Origin: Discostella pseudostelligera | Lineage: Eukaryota; Bacillariophyta; Thalassiosirophyceae; Thalassiosirales; Thalassiosiraceae | NCBI GenBank assembly: GCA_036940085.1 | Contig: JALLBK010000809.1 | Coordinates: 1-21,459, forward strand | Direction of reading: 5' to 3' | DNA: 21,459 nucleotides | Shown: in pieces, positions 8,889-15,479 of the stretch | Position numbering within the stretch: the stretch's first letter is position 1 | Layout of the letters: each line of letters opens with the position of its first letter | Notes under the pieces: generated by a model | Told to the model about the DNA's origin: nothing | Seen by the model: only the letters and a program-made list of their open reading frames with translations | Databases searched by the model: none | Translations under genes and position numbers: made by a program

Positions 8889-11009
8889 TCAAGCATACTT
8901 CTTATCGATGGAAGCGAGCACCTTCACCATTTTACTCTTTTGAGCAGCGTCAATATCCCCTTCCTTCGCTCCCTCTTTTTTCTCCTCATCGCATGAGACA
9001 ATTTTTCTCAGATTCGGTGACAATTTCATCGAATGTACTCCTCCTCGGTCATCACCCACAATGAGAATGAAATCGTTCATATTGAACGAAGCATTTGTCA
9101 GATGTGCCCTCTTGACAACCCGTTGAGCGCATAATGGCTCCCGTTTGTTTTTAGACAAATCAAATACATGCACCGTCCCATCTGTGGTGACTGCTGCGAA
9201 GACTGTGGACGAATAGGGCGACCAGCAGACGTCTCCCACGGCACTTCCAAGGTCAAAATTGAGAATGCACGACGTAGACTTGTGATCCCACAACTTCACC
9301 GTCCAATCAGCTGAGCATGAGATGAACACATCCGCGTGAAAAGGATTCCACCTCACTCTGTGAACCCCCATGTGGTGACCATCATAAGTTTTTATGTATT
9401 GGCCACGATAGGCCTTGGAACATTCGTGGATGCTTCCCTCCTCCGTTCCTACCAAGAACAAATCGTCCAACTTTTTGTTGAAGTCAAAGGCACACCCGCC
9501 TGCCAATCCCGACAGTGCTGGATCATCCGAGCCTTCCTTCGACTGATTAATGAGCTTCAGATGCATGATCGGTTCCATCTTGAGTTCATTCTTATTCATG
9601 GTCCAATTTGCTACTTTGCCGTCGGTAGATACAGAATAGAAATCCATCTCTTTGGAAAGGCAGCCACAATCATGCCAGCAGATTTGCCACACCGGATCAG
9701 AATGCTTTCCCGATCGCAGAGATGATGAATAAATTGGTCGTTTCGACCTATTGCTGATATCGAAGACCAGGACCGTCCCATCATAGCACCCAACAGCGAG
9801 TAACGAAGGATGTTGTGGATGGAAGTCTAAGCACATGACACCGCTCTCTGTGATGAGGGAATACTCAGGAGCGGACGTATTCTTCAATGAGAAGCAACAC
9901 ACCATGCCGATACCCTGCCTCATGAAATCATATGATCCGTATCCTACCGCAAACATGGTCTTATAGCGTGGATTCCAACACAGAGACGTTACCTGCTTTC
10001 GATTGGTTCGTTCAGTAGAAAACCGCCACAATGGAAGCAACGTTCCTTCACCATTCCGAAACTCGTCAGCTCTGTCTTCAAAGTATTTGAAGTCGTGGAA
10101 TATCTCGTCCTCGGCATTTTGATTAATGAGCCTCTCCACCGTCTTCAATGAATTCTCCATATTCTTGCAATGAATGATCTCTGACTTGGCTTCACTGGAT
10201 TCCTCTTTCGAAAATACGATTGACGCAAGTTTATCTTCAAAGCTTATATTCCTGGCACTTCCTTCTTGCTTATCAATTGACTGATTGAGAATGAAATCAC
10301 TTTTGTAGCTATCGTAGACTTTCCATTGATTAACGTCGTCTTGGTACTGCGTAATGGGCGGAGGTTCTGTATTCACGCCGCGACATTTGAGTGGATTGTT
10401 GAAAGTTTGCGATGCTCGTTCAGAGAAGTTGAATTGATTCTTCCCATGATCCACAATAAGCGTTGATGTAGAGGAAGTCGTGGATGATCCAGAGGTAGAT
10501 GCAGCAGTATGGCTATCGGTAGTGACCGTGTCGTTTGGTTCCTGAACCATGCACAATTTCCCAGTCTTCTCTCTTTGCTTCTTACAGTCATCGCTATCTA
10601 CGTGCATTATACTCCCTTTCAAACAGAAGTGGATGACTATGTTGTCGCCCTGGCCAGGTGGGTCGGGTTTGAAGCACTTATCCTTGTAGCTGAACTTACA
10701 AACATTTTTGGGCTTGTTGGGATTTTCTCCGGTCAAGATACGCGTAATCTCCTCCTCAAGCTCATTCAGAGTGAGCTCCGATTGATTGGCCGGCTCCTGA
10801 ATCTGCACCAAAGATTGACGTCCTTCATCGGGTTTCTTCTTCTTTGGAGGGCCAGGCTTGTGGTCAGAGGACTTCTGTTTGTTTCGCTCTTTCAGATCGG
10901 CGTCATTCCGAGAAATCAATTCATTATCACCCGGCTTGGCAGTGTCCGTCAACCGTCGAGATTGGTTCTGTCGTGATGTCGGCACTAGTTTTGAGGATTG
11001 CAACACCAT
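8889..11009 (-). CDS. DNAI1: Axonemal outer-arm dynein intermediate chain 1 (DNAI1 / Chlamydomonas IC1-ODA9 type)
   Basis: DNAI1 is a WD-repeat intermediate chain that helps assemble the outer dynein arm and anchors it to doublet microtubules. The 706-residue product (human protein about 700) carries the family's N-terminal block ELTLNELEEEITRILTGENP (about 78-97), the FNFSERASQTFNNP and EPPP motifs (about 193-220), DFKYFEDRADEF, and GTLLPLWRF. Seven WD-type blades then follow, about 335-665, including CWNPRYKTMFAVGYGSYDFM, CSADWTVKLWDH, SPYSSTVFAAVTTDGTVHVFD, then VGDDRGGV and LSPNLRK. The first ATG is at 11009; the frame stays open upstream to TAA at 11061-11063, and an upstream exon is possible. 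It is intronless as read. A poly-basic linker PPKKKKP lies near residue 57. Presence implies a motile flagellum at some life stage. Confidence 0.97.
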   Translation of the reverse strand: MVLQSSKLVPTSRQNQSRRLTDTAKPGDNELISRNDADLKERNKQKSSDHKPGPPKKKKPDEGRQSLVQIQEPANQSELTLNELEEEITRILTGENPNKPKNVCKFSYKDKCFKPDPPGQGDNIVIHFCLKGSIMHVDSDDCKKQREKTGKLCMVQEPNDTVTTDSHTAASTSGSSTTSSTSTLIVDHGKNQFNFSERASQTFNNPLKCRGVNTEPPPITQYQDDVNQWKVYDSYKSDFILNQSIDKQEGSARNISFEDKLASIVFSKEESSEAKSEIIHCKNMENSLKTVERLINQNAEDEIFHDFKYFEDRADEFRNGEGTLLPLWRFSTERTNRKQVTSLCWNPRYKTMFAVGYGSYDFMRQGIGMVCCFSLKNTSAPEYSLITESGVMCLDFHPQHPSLLAVGCYDGTVLVFDISNRSKRPIYSSSLRSGKHSDPVWQICWHDCGCLSKEMDFYSVSTDGKVANWTMNKNELKMEPIMHLKLINQSKEGSDDPALSGLAGGCAFDFNKKLDDLFLVGTEEGSIHECSKAYRGQYIKTYDGHHMGVHRVRWNPFHADVFISCSADWTVKLWDHKSTSCILNFDLGSAVGDVCWSPYSSTVFAAVTTDGTVHVFDLSKNKREPLCAQRVVKRAHLTNASFNMNDFILIVGDDRGGVHSMKLSPNLRKIVSCDEEKKEGAKEGDIDAAQKSKMVKVLASIDKKYA

Positions 11010-11545
11010 CTTTCGAGAATTGTTTATCGTAATGGTTTCAAACTTCTTGGACAATAAATTTTAATTTTGCCGCTGTGTGGACATGAACATTGAGTTGATG
11101 TGGATGCCTGCCATCATCATCATTTCTGCCCTCAGCCCTATCTTCATCTCTTGCCAAAGTCAAAGCAACAAAGACTTCTTAAAGCGCCGATGAGACGTCA
11201 TTGTTCAGCCTCAGCTTCCTCTCAGTGCGTCGGTCATCAGAGGGTAAATAATTAGGGAACGACCATCACACATTCACATACCACGACAAACACCATAACA
11301 CTGGTAGATAATTCAGTTTCCGGTATGGTTTGGAGGCAAGGTTGAAATAACATTTCATTACAGTAGGACGTCGTTTCAAGTTGTGTCGAGGTCATAGGTC
11401 ATTAGCGATGAAATGCTGAATGCGACTTTGTGATCTCGTTGTCGTACATTTCACTAATGCGAGATACTTGACGACGAATTTGATAATAGTAACTTGCGTT
11501 GTCATCGTGGCATAAGATGAAAAAATCATCGACATCATCGTCACA
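11010..11545. other. Intergenic region between DNAI1 and the TspO gene (both minus strand)
   Basis: This 536-bp stretch contains the DNAI1 5' side and the TspO 3' side. I see no ORF with protein-like content. An ACGTCA half-site (GAGACGTCATTG, about 11193-11204) could be a bZIP site for DNAI1. The TTCCCGCC word found in other promoters of this window is absent. Confidence 0.5.
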
Positions 11546-12478
11546 TCAATTTTCGCCCCTGGAACCCCACTGAAACGATGTTTCCGCCTCCCCCTTCACC
11601 GGATACAACGGTACCCTACTTCCACTCTCTGTAGGATTCAACCTCCAAGTATCTGTAATCAAAGCTGCTGCCGTCACTAGCCACAAACATGTTCCACCCA
11701 ATAATTTCCCCGCAAAAGGATCAACCGTCGAATATTGGTATGCAGCATTCGCCGCACTCAGTACCACGCACAGCACACCAATCACCGCAGCCCCATATCG
11801 TTTCTCAGTATTATTAATAGTATTCCAAATATCTCCCACTGTTAGGTGTGCAATGAATGCCATTGTTGGCAATGTAAAGAAGCTTCCAGTGGCTGTAACC
11901 ACAAGGGCGGAGGAGTACGCGCGAATAGGTCCGATAATCAGAAGCCACATAATTGGGAAGAGCACTCCGGGAGGTGTCCATGATGGCATGACACGGTCAC
12001 GAAAACCAGCCGATCCCTCCCCCTCGACTGCCTTGGAACGGTCGGGGCGTTGATTGTTCAGTGGGTTGAGGATTCGCGATTTGAGGGAGCAGGCGTAGAA
12101 GAGAAATGCCACCGCCGGGAAGGGTAGATTGGCGCCAAGTTGGGCTGAGGCAAGATCGATCAGTTGGAAGGTGGCACTAAAGAGGGTTAGTTGGGTGATT
12201 GCCGCGAGGGCATATTTTGTAAGAGCATCCGTATCCAGCTGCGGAGAAGCGTAGGGATCCTCATCCTCAATGCCGCCGCTGGTGGTTGTTGAGTCAGCGG
12301 CGAGGGGAGCGATGTTGTGACGGCGACGATTTTGATGGCGAAAATTAGCAATAGATGAGGCTCCGGCCATACGAGACTGGGACAATATGCAGGTAGGAGC
12401 GTGAAATGCATTGGTCGCCAGGAATCCGCCCCAGAGAAGCGACACAACGGCAACGATCTTCATCTCATTCATCTTCAT
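11546..12478 (-). CDS. TSPO: Plastid-targeted TspO/MBR (tryptophan-rich sensory/translocator) family protein
   Basis: TspO/MBR proteins are small five-helix membrane proteins that bind tetrapyrroles and are tied to porphyrin handling and stress. The 310-residue product begins with a signal ending ATNA|FHAP (cleavage near residue 24-25), close to the diatom ASAFAP plastid motif, then an Arg/His-rich transit-like stretch. The TspO core covers about 85-285: PSWTPPGVLFPIMW (165-178), matching the family's W-xPP...W loop; GDIWNTINNTEKRYG (215-229); AAYQYSTVDPFAGKLL; and a closing DTWRLNP (276-282), equivalent to the family WxLN ending. Typical bacterial members are near 160 residues, so the extra length is the targeting leader, an added hydrophobic N-terminal part and a short soluble tail. 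ATGs at residues 1, 3 and 6 all keep the signal peptide. Plastid location is inferred from the leader. Confidence 0.87.
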   Translation of the reverse strand: MKMNEMKIVAVVSLLWGGFLATNAFHAPTCILSQSRMAGASSIANFRHQNRRRHNIAPLAADSTTTSGGIEDEDPYASPQLDTDALTKYALAAITQLTLFSATFQLIDLASAQLGANLPFPAVAFLFYACSLKSRILNPLNNQRPDRSKAVEGEGSAGFRDRVMPSWTPPGVLFPIMWLLIIGPIRAYSSALVVTATGSFFTLPTMAFIAHLTVGDIWNTINNTEKRYGAAVIGVLCVVLSAANAAYQYSTVDPFAGKLLGGTCLWLVTAAALITDTWRLNPTESGSRVPLYPVKGEAETSFQWGSRGEN

Positions 12479-12952
12479 CTTCTCTTTTTGGATTGACCGA
12501 CGACGACGACGATTTTTCTTTTTGGTTCACCGCCGCCAACACACACAAACACCAACAAACAAAATAAATACATCGTGACCATGAGCGCCGCGGTCGTCGT
12601 AGCCGCACTTTATCGCCACTCTGCGTGCGTTCCCGCCATTTGCATCACTCCCGCCATTTATTTGCTGAGTTCCCGCCATTCTCTCCACGCTTTTTCTTCC
12701 CGCCATTTCGCAATGGCTGGGACCGACGGACTGCCCCAGCCACCGCTACACACCCTTTCGACGCTATGCGTTGTTACACTAAAACTAAAAGGTAATCATC
12801 TTGGGATGGACGGGATGGACGGAGGATAGGACGATGGAGACAATGACGATGGAGCCAACATCTATGAAGTATTAAGTATTATTCATCGACAACTTCGTCA
12901 CTCAGTCTCAGAGGGAAGGAGCAAAAGCAATTGAAATCACATTCACAATACA
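12479..12952. promoter_or_regulatory. Divergent promoter between TspO (-) and the Q/N-rich plastid protein (+), four TTCCCGCCATT copies
   Basis: This 474-bp region holds four copies of the same word on the plus strand: 12630-12641 (TTCCCGCCATTT), 12649-12659 (TCCCGCCATTT), 12670-12680 (TTCCCGCCATT) and 12697-12708 (TTCCCGCCATTT). Start-to-start spacings are 19, 21 and 27 bp. On the other strand each contains ATGGCGGGA, which would be an upstream ATG if transcribed toward TspO. A GAC-rich repeat lies at about 12498-12512 next to the TspO start. No gene is supported here. Confidence 0.6.
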
Positions 12953-14203
12953 ATGAGAGCAGAATCTATATTCTGGATTGCAAGCCGGCTCACATCATGT
13001 GCATGCTTCGTTACTGCTGGTTTCACTACTCCGCCGACAACCCCATCGAGAACTGCTGTCGGTACATTTCCTAGGGGCGCTTCTTCATTAAACTACTTTT
13101 CCGAACATAGCAACAGCTGGGATAGATCGTCGCCACAGCAATATGGATCGCAAGATGCGATGTGGGAAAATTCAGTGGGTTTCGATAACGGCATGAGAGA
13201 ACGACCGTCTTGGTCACAAAATGAATTTCCTTCGCAGAACAATAATGCACGAGATGGGATAAATTTTGAGCAATTCTCTGCATCCCGACAATACAGAGAT
13301 GGGCCTAGACAAATGAATATTGGCTATGGTGGTGGACCAAACCCTTATCTTAGCGAACGGGAATTTCAGCAACAGTATCGAAGCGAAGACTCTGATCAAG
13401 TTTCAGATGGTGATTATCAGCGCCCTGTGTCCAATGGTCAAAATAGCTTTGCTGGAAATCGTAATTATCAGTGGAACGATCCACAAATGAATCCCATTGG
13501 TCGGAAAGAGGACTCATTCCTAAGGCAACCTCAAAGACGCGGGTATGATTATGATGATTACTTCGTCGATAAAAACTATTACGATGAGCAACCTGGGAAG
13601 AATGGCTATGAATATGATCGAAGTTCACGGTTGCCACGTCAAGCCATGAGGCAAATGGAACGGCAACAATACCGCTGGCCGTACGACATGGGTTTTGAGG
13701 CGGATGAAGCGATGGCACGTGGGATGGTCATGAGCCCACTTCGGGGTTTTGAAATGATGGATCGTATGTTGAATGACATGATTGAGGGAATCGGAATGAT
13801 TAACGACGCGATGGATAGATTGAATTTCGGAATGGAGACAAGATTGGGCCAAGATCAGGCATTGCTTGACAACGTAATAGACGACGCCTATGCTTATCTT
13901 ATTGCCGATCCTGAAGTTGCCGAAATGGTTGGAGATTCGATTCGTCTTGGGATGCCCAATGCGCAGTCATCGTCATCATTTGTCATGAATGGGGTGAGGA
14001 GATCACGACTTGAATTGATCATTCCAATAAAAGGAAGTCGGAGTATGGGTCAATTAAGGCTCCTGGCGGACGAAGAAGGAATATCTCGACTTGAGGTGGG
14101 GGTTGACGGGCGTGTCATTGATGTCCAAGGTGGTGGGCGAAAGAGTTACAACCAAAGAAAGGATATTGATGACGAGGTAATTGATGCAACTTTAGTGGAG
14201 TAA
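12953..14203 (+). CDS. Probable plastid-targeted Q/N/Y-rich protein with Met-rich segment and Coa1/Tim21-like C-terminus
   Basis: This is an intronless 416-residue protein, not recognised as a named family. The N-terminus (MRAESIFWIASRLTSC...TAG|FTTPP) reads as a signal peptide followed by Phe at +1, the plastid pattern. Residues about 50-240 are very rich in Q, N, Y, D, S and R, with no predicted fold. Residues about 236-300 contain some 13 methionines among acidic and hydrophobic residues (for example GFEMMDRMLNDMIEGIGM), likely amphipathic helix. The C-terminal block, about 319-394, alternates strands and glycine turns (VGDSIRLGMP, LELIIPIKGSRSMGQLRLLA, GISRLEVGVDGRVIDVQ), which resembles the Coa1/Tim21-type fold, but I cannot confirm this by eye. 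The last 20 residues are charged. It shares a promoter with the plastid TspO gene. Confidence 0.72.
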   Translation: MRAESIFWIASRLTSCACFVTAGFTTPPTTPSRTAVGTFPRGASSLNYFSEHSNSWDRSSPQQYGSQDAMWENSVGFDNGMRERPSWSQNEFPSQNNNARDGINFEQFSASRQYRDGPRQMNIGYGGGPNPYLSEREFQQQYRSEDSDQVSDGDYQRPVSNGQNSFAGNRNYQWNDPQMNPIGRKEDSFLRQPQRRGYDYDDYFVDKNYYDEQPGKNGYEYDRSSRLPRQAMRQMERQQYRWPYDMGFEADEAMARGMVMSPLRGFEMMDRMLNDMIEGIGMINDAMDRLNFGMETRLGQDQALLDNVIDDAYAYLIADPEVAEMVGDSIRLGMPNAQSSSSFVMNGVRRSRLELIIPIKGSRSMGQLRLLADEEGISRLEVGVDGRVIDVQGGGRKSYNQRKDIDDEVIDATLVE

Positions 14204-14364
14204 ATGTATTGATTGTATGCATGCACTCATCGAATGCCGAGACCTTACACTTTTGTAGAAGATAATATCAAAACATCAGTTCAACACACAACCCCCGTTG
14301 GAATTTTGAAGTGTTACTAGCCGATGTCATGATTCATAAGCAGTGCTAAAATATGAAACGTTGA

Positions 14365-14938
14365 CTATAACAAATACTCCGACCCGCTTACATCTACGCT
14401 TAAAGGCAACGAGTCTGAAACTCTTGTAAATGTTCCAACATCGTCCCAACCCAAAGTTTGACCCAACCATCCAGGTCCAGCGACGGCATTCATTGAGAGG
14501 AAGAATACGATAGCCACTGCCAAGATGTATGTGAAGATATTTATTCCCAAAAGCTGATGTGTGATACACGCAGAAAACCCCGTAAGAGATTACAGGTAAC
14601 ATAGTCGAAATAATAGCAGCCATACAACACTTTGTGCTCACCTCTTTCATTATCGTCCACTGACTCGGAGCTGCACCTTCAATATCCCTCCAAGTTTCGT
14701 CAGATATTTCATTCTCACTTCCTCGAAAAATATCAAGTTCTACATCGTCGGAATCATTCTCGCCGTAGTCATAGTCGTTTGTCAAGGATTTCACCCTCGT
14801 CGCCGATGGCACGTGATGATGAATCCGATAAATAATTCTTGAACGATATGCAGATTGTGAAGGTACGTATGCCACGGTAGGACATGGAAGAGCAAATGCT
14901 ATCAGAAGAAAGATGGTTCTCCATGTGGCGGATGCCAT
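14365..14938 (-). CDS. Small plastid-targeted single-span membrane protein (two exons)
   Basis: Exon 1 (14938-14642) joins exon 2 (14553-14365) across an 88-bp intron (GTGAGC...CATCAG, phase 0), giving 161 residues. Reading through without splicing gives an unnatural basic tail, whereas the spliced frame gives TIMKE-LLGINIFTYILAV, then a membrane span (about 101-123), then AGPGWLGQTLGWDDVG. The N-terminus MASATWRTIFLLIAFALPCPTVA|YVPSQ is a signal peptide with Tyr at +1, consistent with plastid targeting. The frame is open further upstream to an ATG at 15136, but that extension has no targeting character and includes promoter repeats. Residues 52-90 are acidic. I do not recognise the family; the conserved-looking INIFTY...GPGWLG part suggests a thylakoid or envelope protein. 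It converges with the upstream neighbour (161-bp gap). Confidence 0.8.
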
Positions 14939-15479
14939 TGTGAAGGAGGCCAAAGGCTGGCGAGGATATGATTGAATGGAAAGCATGGATGGTGATGGCG
15001 GTGTGCTCGATGCAGCTTGCAGCTTGCAAGTTGCAGCACGCTCGATGCTCGATGCATGTTGTGATGTTGTGAGTTTTGTGACCGTAGGAGATATTTCCCG
15101 CCAAATATTTCTGGCGGGACGTAGTTTTCCCGCCATTCTTTTCTCCCGCTAATTCTCCCCCACTCTTCCCGCCAAATTTCGTTTTTGGCGGGAAGTCTTC
15201 AACCTGCCGGAAGATGGTGATGGGTGAATAGTGATTATTGATCATGGTATGTATCGTATTGTGTATGGTATGGTACGAAGGATTGATTGGTGACGGTGAT
15301 AGGTGATCCATTGATGGTGATGGGTGGTTTGATGTCTGTCTTGTTGACATCGTCGGTGCCACTATTCATCGTAACAAACCATCGCAGCATACCGCTCTCC
15401 TAGACCTAGAGCGCTCGATCGAATTGTAGTTTGCAAAAAGTGTAGGCTAGGAGGATCGTAGATCGTACTGCCGAGGAAA
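14939..15479. promoter_or_regulatory. Divergent promoter between the small plastid protein (-) and EngB (+), five TCCCGCC-type sites
   Basis: The sites are TTTCCCGCCAAA at 15094-15105, a minus-strand TCCCGCC at 15113-15119, TTTTCCCGCCATT at 15125-15137, and the inverted pair at 15165-15195. TTTCCCGCCAAA matches the classical E2F consensus. Other content: 7-bp quasi-repeats GCAGCTT at 15012-15039, three CTCGATG words, and a 14-bp direct repeat (GATGGTGATGGGTG) at 15213-15226 and 15313-15326. Overlapping ORFs on the minus strand are low-complexity and not supported. Confidence 0.6.
15165..15195. repeat. Perfect 12-bp inverted repeat made of two E2F-like sites
   Basis: The left arm CTTCCCGCCAAA (15165-15176) and right arm TTTGGCGGGAAG (15184-15195) are exact reverse complements with a 7-nt spacer. 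Each arm is an E2F-type site, so the element looks like a two-site operator for a dimer of dimers, or a hairpin. Confidence 0.85.

Noticed and set aside
13071..13852. Several minus-strand ORFs opposite the Q/N-rich protein
   Set aside because: Antisense shadows of codon-biased sequence; His/Ser-rich without domains.
14939..15136. N-terminal extension of the small plastid protein from the ATG at 15136
   Set aside because: The added 66 residues come from promoter repeats and E2F-like sites, and would bury the clear signal peptide that begins at 14938.
14769..15362. 197-residue minus-strand ORF over the divergent promoter
   Set aside because: His/Ser/Thr-rich noise from GGTGAT-type repeats; overlaps the better supported small plastid protein in another frame.
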